Source of the DNA: CAJXZP01 sp049606935
Lineage (GTDB): Bacteria > Bacteroidota > Bacteroidia > Flavobacteriales_G > Salibacteraceae
Direction of reading: 5' to 3'
DNA: 64,000 bases
Assembly: GCA_049606935.1 (NCBI GenBank)
Contig: JBMYWA010000001.1
Location: 1-64,000 of the forward strand
The translations under genes were made by a program, and so were the position numbers. Below the pieces are notes generated by a model. That model saw nothing but the letters and a program-made list of their open reading frames with translations. It did no database searches and was not told the origin of the DNA. Below, piece after piece: positions 35,751 through 44,036 of this stretch (positions are counted from its first letter, which is position 1; each line of letters opens with the position of its first letter).

Positions 35751-36079
35751 GAACCTAACAAACTAAACCATTGAAAATTAATCTATCAAACCCCTAAAAC
35801 GTAAAATTCGATTAATTCTTATTGGTAATTGCCTCACAAATGTCGTCCATATTTAGGTTTTTGACTTTAACTATAAAGTCAATATTTGTAATTATTTAGT
35901 TAAATTATAAAGGAATATTGCCTATTTTATTAACTTATTTGATGGGGGAAAAGAAGTTTTACAGAATTAAATTTTTCGAATAGAGTAAAATGTCAAAATA
36001 ATTACCGTAAATTTTGCAAAAATGTTTTTTACTTAAAATAAAGTCTAAAATAGGGTGGTAAGCGTTGATATTATTAGGA

Positions 36080-36589
36080 TTATAAATCTGACAATTCCAG
36101 TTCGTTATAATCTTCTAATTGGTCAATTAAAAACTGGTGAAGTTTAACACTTTCTTCATGCGCAATTTGTTTACCCATTTTACCAATGAAATAAATAACG
36201 GTAAACATTATACCGCTTATTGGAATTAACCAATAAGCATAAGGTGTGTTTTCCATGCTCCATTGTCCTGTACCTACAATAACTCCAATAATGCCCAAAA
36301 AACCGGCCACAGAATTAAAGAACATAAAAATGGTCCAAACATTTGGTCTAGGACCCAATAAGCCACGAATTAGGGTTCCATTTTCAAAGGGTTCCAAATT
36401 CAAGTCTATTTGGGGAGACCAAAAGTGCCTGAGCTTAGGGTGGTAATCAATAACTATATGGTATTTCAAAGCACTTCCAGTAAAGCCTGTTTTATTAACC
36501 TTTTTAAAAGCCTGAAGGAACTGATTTTTTACTTCTTCCTGGGTTAAAGGAACAAAATATCTAAATCTTGGTCGTAATTGTTCAGCCAT
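36080..36589 (-). CDS. two-helix membrane protein, unknown
   Basis: 169-aa protein: a cytoplasmic N-terminal domain of about 85 residues (EEVKNQFLQAFKK ... YHIVIDYHPKLRHFWSPQIDLNLE), two close membrane helices (about 85-107 and 118-138) and a short charged tail. No family is recognised with certainty. It starts 3 nt after the lytic transglycosylase gene, so it is the last gene of the nfeD operon. Confidence 0.75.
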   Translation of the reverse strand: MAEQLRPRFRYFVPLTQEEVKNQFLQAFKKVNKTGFTGSALKYHIVIDYHPKLRHFWSPQIDLNLEPFENGTLIRGLLGPRPNVWTIFMFFNSVAGFLGIIGVIVGTGQWSMENTPYAYWLIPISGIMFTVIYFIGKMGKQIAHEESVKLHQFLIDQLEDYNELELSDL

Positions 36590-36592
36590 GGT

Positions 36593-38044
36593 TTAGTTTA
36601 CTTCAAGGTTAAAATTGTTGTAATTGTGATACAACGAATTAATTTTTGAAACATATTTAAATGCCTCTATACCTCTACAATAACCATGACGGACTACAGA
36701 GTCTTTATAATACCTTGGTTTTGAAAGTTTGACAATCATTTCTGCCACATTCCCATCCCATACGTGAGGGTTTAAACCATACTTTTCAGCAAGTCTTTGC
36801 GCATCATAAACATGTCCTCGACCTATATTATAGGAAGCTAAAGAAAATTTAATAGCTTCTGTGCTGTCTTGAATTTGATTTATCCAATACTGGAATAGAA
36901 TTCCATTTAGTTGAATCCCCATTTCAATATTTGTTTTTGGGTCGAAGGGATCTATTTCATTATTTTTCAATACAGCTGCAGTGGCCGGCATTATTTGCAT
37001 TAAACCTTGTGCGCCCGCCCAAGAAGTTTTATTGGGTTTAAAACCCGATTCTACGCTAATCTGTGCGGCAATTAGTTTCCAGTCCCAGTTAATTTTCTTA
37101 GATTCTTCTTTTATTATGTCATCGTAAGGTGAAATCTTACCATTTTTTATGTTGTAAGAACTCTGAGCCTTTTGGTTCATGTTCTTATTGTGTTTAAAGT
37201 ACTTGTTATAAATGACGGCCCAAGCCAAAGAGTTTTGGTTTTTTAAGATCCACTTATTTAAGGTGTCCTGCAGGCCAATTGATGATTTGCTAACCGCCCA
37301 TGCAATATTTTGATTAAAACTAACTGGTGTTAAAATATCAATATTTGGAAAATATCTCAAAAAGAATTTTGCGGTGTATTCGTCAGTTACTGCATATTTT
37401 ATTTTTCCAATACTAACCATAGACATAATGCTATCTATGTCAATTTCACCATCATAGGTTATGATGTTTATAGAATCTCCAATTTCGTTTTGAAGGTTTA
37501 TTAATCTCTTGTAGTAGGAAGAACCCTCTTCTACATAAACCTCTTGATTTGCTAGTTTCGTTACATCTCGTAATAAATTCTTTTCTAGTTTACCTTTTGA
37601 CATTTTTTGATATCCATCTGGTTTTCGTTGAACTAGAATTTGGTGTGTTTGAGTAATAGGAATAGAAAAATTGACCTCTTTTTTACGATCTCCCAAAACT
37701 GTTAATCCCGAAGCAAGTATATCTGCTTTATTGTTTTTTATAGAATCTACGGCATCTGGTATAGATGCAACTTTCTTTACTTCGAGCTCCACTCCTAAAT
37801 CATGACAAAATCTAGATAATAAATCGTATTGAAAGCCCATAGGTCGACCTCTGTAAATGAAATAGCTAGTAGGAGTATTGTTTACAATAGCTATTAGCCT
37901 TCCTTTTTTTATTATTGAATCTATAGGAATTCCAATATGAGCATCATTAACAGTGGGGGGCTCTCCATTGGGAGTTTTTATTTCTGCGGTGCAAGCCAAA
38001 GAAAATAATCCAATGAAAAAATATAGATGCCAATTTTTTATCAC
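36593..38044 (-). CDS. MltF-like lytic transglycosylase (SBP3 + SLT domains)
   Basis: 483-aa lipoprotein (lipobox SLAC, Cys18) with two modules: a solute-binding-protein family 3 domain (about 45-275, GRLIAIVNNTPTSYFIYRGRPMGFQYDLL) and a C-terminal SLT domain with the catalytic Glu in ISVESGFKPN, followed by GLMQIMPATA. It cleaves peptidoglycan glycan chains from the inner leaflet of the outer membrane in relatives such as MltF, where the N-terminal domain senses muropeptides. The start codon is GTG, overlapping the preceding TGA (GTGA). Confidence 0.92.
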   Translation of the reverse strand: MIKNWHLYFFIGLFSLACTAEIKTPNGEPPTVNDAHIGIPIDSIIKKGRLIAIVNNTPTSYFIYRGRPMGFQYDLLSRFCHDLGVELEVKKVASIPDAVDSIKNNKADILASGLTVLGDRKKEVNFSIPITQTHQILVQRKPDGYQKMSKGKLEKNLLRDVTKLANQEVYVEEGSSYYKRLINLQNEIGDSINIITYDGEIDIDSIMSMVSIGKIKYAVTDEYTAKFFLRYFPNIDILTPVSFNQNIAWAVSKSSIGLQDTLNKWILKNQNSLAWAVIYNKYFKHNKNMNQKAQSSYNIKNGKISPYDDIIKEESKKINWDWKLIAAQISVESGFKPNKTSWAGAQGLMQIMPATAAVLKNNEIDPFDPKTNIEMGIQLNGILFQYWINQIQDSTEAIKFSLASYNIGRGHVYDAQRLAEKYGLNPHVWDGNVAEMIVKLSKPRYYKDSVVRHGYCRGIEAFKYVSKINSLYHNYNNFNLEVN

Positions 38045-38232
38045 GAGGCTAAAAACTTAACAGTACCATAAAAAATAATCATAACAATAATGATTAACCC
38101 CAAAACTTTTAGGGCACCATCAGCATGGGGTCCAAGTCTTTTTAGATCACTTCTATAGGCGTAAATCATGATTGCCACAAAGATGACAAAAAAGAAAATT
38201 GCGAAATATAGTTGGTTTTGTGTAAATGCCAT
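38041..38232 (-). CDS. small two-helix membrane protein
   Basis: 63-aa protein made of two hydrophobic helices (about 8-25 and 42-60) joined by the loop RSDLKRLGPHADGAL. No family is recognised. It is coupled on both sides: 1 nt after nfeD-like stop and overlapping the transglycosylase start by 4 nt. That tight spacing supports a real gene and a shared role with NfeD or MltF. Confidence 0.78.
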   Translation of the reverse strand: MAFTQNQLYFAIFFFVIFVAIMIYAYRSDLKRLGPHADGALKVLGLIIIVMIIFYGTVKFLAS

Positions 38233-38233
38233 T

Positions 38234-39577
38234 TTATCCTTTTTTTACTATTAATTGGGGCCCTTCCGTAGAAACGACAATAATGGAGGAGCCTTTTTCA
38301 ATGAATCCTCCCATTGAAGTAGCATCGTAATATTTATTGTTAATTATAATTTTTCCAGAAGGCCTTAAATCTGAACCTACAATTCCGGTCTGACCAATAT
38401 GTTTGTTAATGCTTTGCTCTACACCAATAAACCCATTTTTAACTTCTTGGCTTTCGTTTAGAACTAATGCATTCATTCTACCTGAATCTAACATTTTGGG
38501 TAACATAATTAATGTAAGTATTGCCATTGCCAAACTTGCCATTAAAACTATCGAAAATGAACTTAGGATACCATTAAAACTAACCATCGAAAAATCGAAT
38601 TGTACATTTTCAATCATGCTTAAAGTTAATCCGGTAAACATAAGTACTACCCCAAGTATGCCTATTATACCCATTCCTGGAATTACAAATATTTCAATTG
38701 CCACAAGTATTATTCCAATCAGAAAGAGAATTATTTCCCAGTTTTCAGCAATGCCTTCTAGGTATAGCGGAGCAAAGAACAGTAACGCTGCCACAAATGA
38801 CGCTGCAATTGGAAAACCTATTCCTGGAGATTGCAATTCAAAATAGATTCCTCCAAGCATCAACATAATTAAAACACCACTAATAGCTGGGCTTATTAGC
38901 CATCCTATCAAAACATTAGTTGTACTGGGTTTATAGGTAGTAATGGGTGCGTTTTCCTGACCAATTAAAACTAAAACGTCCTCTAAGTCATTAACCTCTC
39001 CTTCGCAAAAATTATGTTCAATAGCTTCACTTACGGTAAACGTTAATAGTTTTCCTTCTTCTGTAATATTCGGAATATAGATATCTTGGTCTACCATGGC
39101 CTCTGCAATATCAGGGTCTCTACCAGTAACTTCAGCGGTAGCCCGCATTTTACTTCTAAAATAAGATTGGTATTTATCAATTGCAGGAGCACCATCTTGT
39201 GTAACCACAGTGGCTGCTCCAATAGTGGCCCCAGGGGTCATGAAAATTTTATCGCATGCAATGGAAATTAAAGCTCCTGCCGAAGCGGCATTGTTATTAA
39301 TAAGCATGTAAACCGGTATTTCGGTTCTTAAAATAGCGGTTCGAATAGAATCAGCCATTTCTACTCCTCCACCATATGTATTCATGTTAATAATTAGTAT
39401 TTCGCATTGATTTTCTTTGGCTTGAGATAAGGCGATTTGAAAATTATGCCACACAGGTTCTGCAATTTCATCAGTAATTTCAAAAACGAAGATTGAATGG
39501 GAATTTGCTTTTGCAAAATTAGAGTAGCAAAACATTACCATTAAAAAATATATAAACCTAAATACCCAATTTTTCAT
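38234..39577 (-). CDS. NfeD-family membrane serine protease
   Basis: 447-aa protein of the long NfeD type: signal peptide, ClpP-class serine protease domain with MNTYGGGVEMADSI and the Ser99 nucleophile in NNNAASAGALIS, then about five membrane helices, and a C-terminal OB-fold domain (GQTGIVGSDLRPSGKIII). In archaeal relatives the protease cleaves stomatin; no stomatin/SPFH gene lies next to it here. It is the first gene of a four-gene unit (NfeD, small membrane protein, MltF-like, membrane protein). Confidence 0.9.
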   Translation of the reverse strand: MKNWVFRFIYFLMVMFCYSNFAKANSHSIFVFEITDEIAEPVWHNFQIALSQAKENQCEILIINMNTYGGGVEMADSIRTAILRTEIPVYMLINNNAASAGALISIACDKIFMTPGATIGAATVVTQDGAPAIDKYQSYFRSKMRATAEVTGRDPDIAEAMVDQDIYIPNITEEGKLLTFTVSEAIEHNFCEGEVNDLEDVLVLIGQENAPITTYKPSTTNVLIGWLISPAISGVLIMLMLGGIYFELQSPGIGFPIAASFVAALLFFAPLYLEGIAENWEIILFLIGIILVAIEIFVIPGMGIIGILGVVLMFTGLTLSMIENVQFDFSMVSFNGILSSFSIVLMASLAMAILTLIMLPKMLDSGRMNALVLNESQEVKNGFIGVEQSINKHIGQTGIVGSDLRPSGKIIINNKYYDATSMGGFIEKGSSIIVVSTEGPQLIVKKG

Positions 39578-39654
39578 GTGCGATAAAAGTAATTTAAAAG
39601 ACCTAAAAACCTAAAAATAGCTATGGTTTAATTACCATATTGAATTAAGATTTA

Positions 39655-39698
39655 TTGACAAAACTCAAATTTTTGACAAATAAAATTGAGTAATTTTG
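39655..39698 (+). promoter_or_regulatory. tpx promoter with repeats
   Basis: TTG (39673-39675), a 15-nt spacer and TAATTTTG (39691-39698). TTGACAAA occurs twice (39655-39662, 39673-39680), and an imperfect inverted repeat CTCAAaTTTT...AAAATTGAG (39664-39690) overlaps the -33 region, a possible redox-regulator site. Confidence 0.55.
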
Positions 39699-39719
39699 TG
39701 AATTAAAAATTTAATAAAG

Positions 39720-40232
39720 ATGGATAAAATAAACCTAAAAGGCTTTCCGGTTCAATTAATTGATGATGTAACTGAAGCAGGGGTGGAGGCAGAAGATGTA
39801 ACATTTGTAACTCGCGAATTAAATGAATTAAGTTTATTCGATATTGAGGAGAAGGTTAAAGTATTAATTTCTGTTCCTAGTTTAGATACAGGGGTGTGCC
39901 AAGCAGAAACTAGAAAGTTTAATGAGGAGCTTGGAAAACGAGAAAACGTTATTGGAGTTGTAGTTTCAAAGGATTTACCATTTGCAGCAAAGCGTTTTTG
40001 TGAAACGGAGGGGATTAAAAATATTTTAACAGTGTCGGATTACCGTTATGGTGATTTTGGTAAGGAATTTGGTGTGGAAATGGTAGATGGTGCGCTAAAG
40101 GGTTTACTAGCACGTGTGGTTTTTGTACTGGATAAAAATAACCAAGTGGTTCATACAGAGATGTCTGATGATATTTTGGAAGAGCCAAATTATGAGGTTA
40201 TCTTAGCGGAGGTAGATAAACTATTGTCTTAA
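39720..40232 (+). CDS. tpx: thiol peroxidase, atypical 2-Cys peroxiredoxin
   Basis: 170-aa peroxiredoxin that reduces peroxides with thioredoxin. The peroxidatic Cys60 is in SLDTGVCQAETRKFN and the resolving Cys94 in AKRFCETEGI, the same spacing as in E. coli Tpx. The thioredoxin reductase gene that would recycle it lies less than 1 kb downstream. It is divergent from nfeD. A DUF4294-like gene begins 4 nt after its stop. Confidence 0.96.
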   Translation: MDKINLKGFPVQLIDDVTEAGVEAEDVTFVTRELNELSLFDIEEKVKVLISVPSLDTGVCQAETRKFNEELGKRENVIGVVVSKDLPFAAKRFCETEGIKNILTVSDYRYGDFGKEFGVEMVDGALKGLLARVVFVLDKNNQVVHTEMSDDILEEPNYEVILAEVDKLLS

Positions 40233-40236
40233 TGAT

Positions 40237-40821
40237 ATGATTCGTTTTTTATTCATTTCACTATTAATAATTCCAACATTAGCTTTTGGGCAAAATGGAA
40301 ATGTTGTTAGAGCTGAAGTGAATAACGGAGATACTATTCCTGTAATTTCTTTAAACAATTTTCATTTTAGCGCCAAACGTACTTGGAAAAATAAGGTAGA
40401 ATATAACAAGTATAAAAGATTGGAAAAGAAAGTGGTAAAGGTTTATCCTTTTGCACACTTAGCAGCGCAAAAGTTAGAATTGTATGCCAAACAATTAGAA
40501 CAGGTAAAATCAGAAAAAGAAAAGAAAAAGTTTTACAAGAAAATTGAAGCTGAAATAAAGATGGAATATGAAGGTGAGCTAAAAAAACTTACTGTTTCTG
40601 AGGGGCGGATTTTGATAAAACTTTTAGACAGAGAAACGGGCAATACATCTTACAGTTTGGTTTCTGAATTGAGAGGCAAATTTTCAGCTTTTTTCTGGCA
40701 AGGCCTTGCTCGGGTTTTTGGGCATAATTTAAAATCTAAATATGACCCGGAAGGGGAGGATAGAGATATAGAATTTATTGTTTCTAGAATTGAAAGAGGG
40801 ATATTAACATTGAATAAGTAA
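40237..40821 (+). CDS. DUF4294-like secreted protein
   Basis: 194-aa protein with a signal peptide (MIRFLFISLLIIPTLAFGQ) and a helical, Lys-rich domain (VKVYPFAHLAAQKLELYAKQLEQ ... LTVSEGRILIKLLDRETG). It looks like the Bacteroidota-specific DUF4294 family; this assignment is from memory. It starts 4 nt after tpx, so the two are co-transcribed. The role is unknown. Confidence 0.78.
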   Translation: MIRFLFISLLIIPTLAFGQNGNVVRAEVNNGDTIPVISLNNFHFSAKRTWKNKVEYNKYKRLEKKVVKVYPFAHLAAQKLELYAKQLEQVKSEKEKKKFYKKIEAEIKMEYEGELKKLTVSEGRILIKLLDRETGNTSYSLVSELRGKFSAFFWQGLARVFGHNLKSKYDPEGEDRDIEFIVSRIERGILTLNK

Positions 40822-40982
40822 GAAACCAAGTATTAAATAATTATTTCTAATACATAATTAGGATAAATGTATCTTTTGGGTAACGATTATCACCTTTTTT
40901 ACGTACTAAATATTGCACATTTGTGAACATCAAAATTGGTGAATGTAACCAATGAAAATAAATACAACTAAAGATTAATTAT

Positions 40983-41927
40983 ATGTCAGAAGAAATAGAA
41001 CACTTAAAGTGTTTGATTATTGGTTCGGGACCAGCAGGTTATACTGCTGCAATTTATGCTGCTAGAGCAGATATGCATCCTGTAATGTATACCGGTATGG
41101 AGCCTGGTGGGCAATTAACCACCACAACAGAGGTTGACAATTTCCCTGGGTACCCAGAAGGTGTTGACGGAACAGCTATGATGGAAGATTTGAAAAATCA
41201 AGCATTAAGATTTGATACAGATGTCAGATTTGGAAGAGCTACTAGTGTTGATTTTTCTGGTAAACCTCATAAAGTTACCATTGATGGCAATAAACAAATT
41301 ACAGCGGATACTGTAATTATTTCTACTGGAGCTTCTGCAAAATGGCTCGGATTAGAAAGCGAACAAAGAATTAGAAAAGCTGGAGGTGGAGTTTCTGCAT
41401 GTGCTACATGTGATGGATTCTTTTACAGAGGAAAGGATGTAGCCATTGTTGGTGCTGGTGATTCAGCTGCTGAAGAAGCTACCTTTCTTGCTAAATTGTG
41501 TAACAAAGTTTACATGATAGTTAGAAAAGATGTTATGAGAGCATCAAAAGCAATGCAACATCGTGTAAACTCAACTAAAAACATTGAAGTTTTGTATAAC
41601 ACGGAAACAGATGAAGTTTTAGGTGACCAAGTTTGCGAGGGTGTTAGAGTAATAAATAATGTGACTGGAGATAAAAAGGATATTGCGGTAGATGGATTTT
41701 TTGTAGCAATTGGACATAATCCAAATACCGATATTTTTAAGGAGTATATTGAATTAGATGAGGTAGGTTACGTAAAAAATATTCCAGGAAGTTCAAAAAC
41801 TAATGTTGAAGGCGTTTTTGTAGCTGGAGATGCTGCCGATAGTGTTTACCGTCAAGCTATTACAGCTGCGGGAACAGGGTGTATGGCCGCATTAGATGCT
41901 GAAAGATATTTAGCAGAAATGGAATAG
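40983..41927 (+). CDS. trxB: thioredoxin reductase
   Basis: 314-aa low-molecular-weight flavoprotein. FAD motif GSGPAGYTAA (14-23), redox pair Cys140-Ala-Thr-Cys143, NADPH motif GAGDSAAEEA and the C-terminal GVFVAGDAAD are all present. It reduces thioredoxin with NADPH and so feeds Tpx. It is probably monocistronic, with a terminator at 41969-41996. Confidence 0.97.
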   Translation: MSEEIEHLKCLIIGSGPAGYTAAIYAARADMHPVMYTGMEPGGQLTTTTEVDNFPGYPEGVDGTAMMEDLKNQALRFDTDVRFGRATSVDFSGKPHKVTIDGNKQITADTVIISTGASAKWLGLESEQRIRKAGGGVSACATCDGFFYRGKDVAIVGAGDSAAEEATFLAKLCNKVYMIVRKDVMRASKAMQHRVNSTKNIEVLYNTETDEVLGDQVCEGVRVINNVTGDKKDIAVDGFFVAIGHNPNTDIFKEYIELDEVGYVKNIPGSSKTNVEGVFVAGDAADSVYRQAITAAGTGCMAALDAERYLAEME

Positions 41928-41968
41928 TTCATCCCTATTTTGACTAAATAGTCACAGATTTTGAATTT

Positions 41969-41996
41969 AAAAGGAGGCATTTGTCTCCTTTTTTTT
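41969..41996 (+). terminator. terminator of trxB
   Basis: An 8-bp stem (AAAAGGAG / CTCCTTTT, arms 41969-41976 and 41985-41992) within a run of ten T. A perfect 14-bp palindrome TGACTAAATAGTCA lies just upstream at 41941-41954. Confidence 0.75.
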
Positions 41997-42021
41997 ATTT
42001 TGGTCGAAAACTACCAAGAAC

Positions 42022-42864
42022 TTGAATTTATTCATTTTATCGTTAATTACGTTTCTGATTCCAGTAGGGGTTTTAGCTATTGGTTTATTGGATATTTACG
42101 CGAATAGAAATTCAGGCATTTCACGAACTCTTTTCAGCGCGTTCTTGTTTAGTGTATTAAGTTTTTTTCTTTTTAACCTTATGACTGAGGTTGAAATGGG
42201 TGAAACTCAAATTTTAGGCTTTGTAGTTCTTATGCCTTTTTCTTTGCTGGCGGGTCCTTTATTATTGATGTATCAAAAATCATTAAACGGGGAAAAAAGA
42301 AAGTTGCTAGGTGTTAAAGGCATCATTTGGAATTTTGTTCCTTCCATTTATAGTGTGGTAATTTTAATTGTTGGAATATCTGTATTTTCAATTCAAGAAG
42401 TTAACGATATACTAACTACCCAAAAAATGAATGCTGGAGAACGTGAAATGATTGTTGCCCGTTTGATTTTAATCTCTGCACATGTTCTATGGTATATTCA
42501 ACTATTTTGGTACAATTTAAAAATTGGCAAGATATTTAAGGCGCAAAAGAAAAAGTTTGGAAAGTTTTATGCTCAATATGAAGAACGAAATGAAAAGCTT
42601 TTAAATAGAATTGTGATCATTTTAATGATGATTGCTGTTTATGATCTTATGTTTTGGATTGTTAGGGTAAGGAATCCTTATTTAATGATTGTAGTAAATA
42701 TTGCTTTTGGCGTTTCTCTTGCATTTATGATTGTATCTGGAAGAGAGCAAATTGATATTAAAAGATATCGTATGTATAAGTTAGACTCCCACATGCATGA
42801 GTTGGATTTAGCTCATCCTCCTGAAGGATATAAACGAAAAAAGAGGCATAAAAAAACCGCATAA
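42022..42864 (+). CDS. 7-TM membrane protein, unknown
   Basis: 280-aa protein with seven predicted helices, a short charged tail (RYRMYKLDSHMHELDL) and a Lys/Arg-rich end. The layout resembles the N-terminal 7-TM sensor half of Bacteroidota membrane-bound AraC-like regulators, but no helix-turn-helix domain follows. The start must be TTG 42022 or the first helices are lost; the nearest in-frame ATG is about 53 codons in. It begins about 25 nt beyond the trxB terminator, leaving little room for a promoter. The last codons form one arm of the terminator at 42837-42891. Confidence 0.72.
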   Translation: MNLFILSLITFLIPVGVLAIGLLDIYANRNSGISRTLFSAFLFSVLSFFLFNLMTEVEMGETQILGFVVLMPFSLLAGPLLLMYQKSLNGEKRKLLGVKGIIWNFVPSIYSVVILIVGISVFSIQEVNDILTTQKMNAGEREMIVARLILISAHVLWYIQLFWYNLKIGKIFKAQKKKFGKFYAQYEERNEKLLNRIVIILMMIAVYDLMFWIVRVRNPYLMIVVNIAFGVSLAFMIVSGREQIDIKRYRMYKLDSHMHELDLAHPPEGYKRKKRHKKTA

Positions 42865-42891
42865 ACTGCGGTTTTTTTATGCCTCTTTTTT
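42837..42891. terminator. 25-bp perfect hairpin shared by two convergent genes
   Basis: Arms 42837-42861 and 42867-42891 pair without a mismatch (GAGGCATAAAAAAACCGCA in the left arm core) around a 5-nt loop. The plus-strand stop codon (42862-42864) is in the loop and the minus-strand stop of the OsmC gene begins at the outer edge. It should terminate in both directions. Confidence 0.88.
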
Positions 42892-43304
42892 TAGTGGTAA
42901 ACTATTTCATAGGTAATATCTGAGGCTTTTTCTAACATTGCGGTTACTCCACAGTATCTTTCCTGAGAATATTGAACAGCTTTTTCAACCTTTTTAGTAT
43001 CTAGATTTTCTCCCCAAATATTGTAAGTTAAATGAATTTTATGGTAATATTTTGGGTGTTCTTCTGTTAATTCTCCATCAGCGGTTACTTTAAGGTCTTT
43101 GAAGGGCACGCGCATTTTCTTTAATAATGAAACTACATCCATTGAGGTACACCCAATTAAAGCCACTAAAACTAGAGCTTTTGGTCTCGGCCCTTCATTA
43201 TTACCTCCGAAGCTTTCTTCAGCATCTATTGTTATTGAATGTCCATTAACTTCTCCAGTAAAAGACATTCCCTCATTGTATTTAAATGATATTTCGTGAT
43301 TCAT
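42891..43304 (-). CDS. OsmC-family peroxidase-like protein
   Basis: 137-aa OsmC-like protein. The two conserved Cys are at 52 (IGCTSMDV) and 118 (ERYCGV), as in enzymes that reduce organic hydroperoxides. Length and order of secondary structure are typical. The -7 box TAAATTTG at 43324-43331 precedes it. It joins tpx and trxB as part of a local thiol-redox cluster. Confidence 0.92.
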   Translation of the reverse strand: MNHEISFKYNEGMSFTGEVNGHSITIDAEESFGGNNEGPRPKALVLVALIGCTSMDVVSLLKKMRVPFKDLKVTADGELTEEHPKYYHKIHLTYNIWGENLDTKKVEKAVQYSQERYCGVTAMLEKASDITYEIVYH

Positions 43305-43323
43305 AACTTTAGTATTTGAACTA

Positions 43324-43331
43324 CAAATTTA
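43324..43331 (-). promoter_or_regulatory. -7 box of the OsmC-like gene
   Basis: Minus-strand TAAATTTG matches TAnnTTTG and lies 19 nt upstream of the ATG. Confidence 0.55.
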
Positions 43332-43386
43332 TAGTCTATATGCATTTTTATAGCTGACATTTATCATTCAAATTGCCCCCAAAAAC

Positions 43387-43417
43387 AAAGGAGCGATTCA
43401 AATATGATCGCTCCTTT
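43387..43417 (-). terminator. terminator of the beta-barrel / DUF4136 genes
   Basis: An 11-bp stem (AAAGGAGCGAT / ATCGCTCCTTT, 9-nt loop), followed on the minus strand by a T-rich stretch. It lies about 20 nt beyond the beta-barrel protein stop. Confidence 0.82.
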
Positions 43418-43438
43418 TAATATTAATTATGAATACCG

Positions 43439-44032
43439 CTAATAAAAGTAGCTAAACCCTACATTGATATTTAAGTACGAATGTGATTGGTAACCTTTAG
43501 CAGGAAGAATGTAGTGATACTTTGTGTTCACAAAAAAGTCAGCCGAACCACCAGATGGAATTAAAATTCCTGCTTCCGGATATAATCCAAAGTTCCAGCT
43601 ATCACGGTTAAGAGCATAACCACTAATATCAAACCGTTGTAAGACCCTGTATAGACCAGCACCTCCACCAACAAATGGAATAATTTTTCCTTGCGGGTTA
43701 AAGTGATAACTACCAGTTACGGTCATGGGGAAATAGTTGAAATATCTTAATTGAGATCCTGAGATGGTTAGATTTTCTTCTGGAATTTGGATAGTTCCAT
43801 AATCTACCTTTTTGCTAAATATTTGCCAGGCAACGTTTACCCCTATAGCAAGATTGTCAGTTTTCATTTTTTTCCACTCCAAGCCAAGAGCCCCCCAGCT
43901 ATAATTGTCAATAAAGTCGGAACTTTCACCCGTAGACAAAGCCGTGTTGTAGGTGATTCCAAAAAAATTGTCTTGAGCAGAAACGCCTAAACTTAAAATT
44001 AGGCTTAAAAATAATAGTTGTAATTTATTCAT
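43439..44032 (-). CDS. outer-membrane beta-barrel protein
   Basis: 197-aa exported protein: signal peptide (MNKLQLLFLSLILSLGVSAQ), then about eight amphipathic strands, ending in a Phe/Tyr (NVGFSYFY), as outer-membrane barrels do. It contains the recurrent PFVGGGAGLYR strand of small OmpA/OmpW-like barrels. It starts 4 nt after the DUF4136 lipoprotein gene, so the two share an mRNA. The function is unknown. Confidence 0.83.
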   Translation of the reverse strand: MNKLQLLFLSLILSLGVSAQDNFFGITYNTALSTGESSDFIDNYSWGALGLEWKKMKTDNLAIGVNVAWQIFSKKVDYGTIQIPEENLTISGSQLRYFNYFPMTVTGSYHFNPQGKIIPFVGGGAGLYRVLQRFDISGYALNRDSWNFGLYPEAGILIPSGGSADFFVNTKYHYILPAKGYQSHSYLNINVGFSYFY

Positions 44033-44036
44033 TTGT

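Larger units (their letters stand above)
35625..36079. other. 455-bp region without a recognised gene
   Basis: Contains the cca -7 box, a strong minus-strand terminator at 35721-35750 that is 330 nt beyond the nearest minus-strand stop, and AT-rich sequence. A 12-codon ORF (MDDICEAITNKN, minus, ATG at about 35850) follows a small hairpin GACTTTA/TAAAGTC. Whether this is a long 3' UTR or a separate small RNA cannot be told from the sequence. Confidence 0.6.

Noticed and set aside
36246..36446. Plus-strand ORF opposite the two-helix membrane protein gene
   Set aside because: It lies wholly antisense to a gene with clear membrane helices and operon spacing, and has no start signal or recognisable motif.
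40853..40982. Riboswitch upstream of trxB
   Set aside because: AT-rich leader with a -7-like CACATTTG but no conserved hairpin or terminator that I can build.
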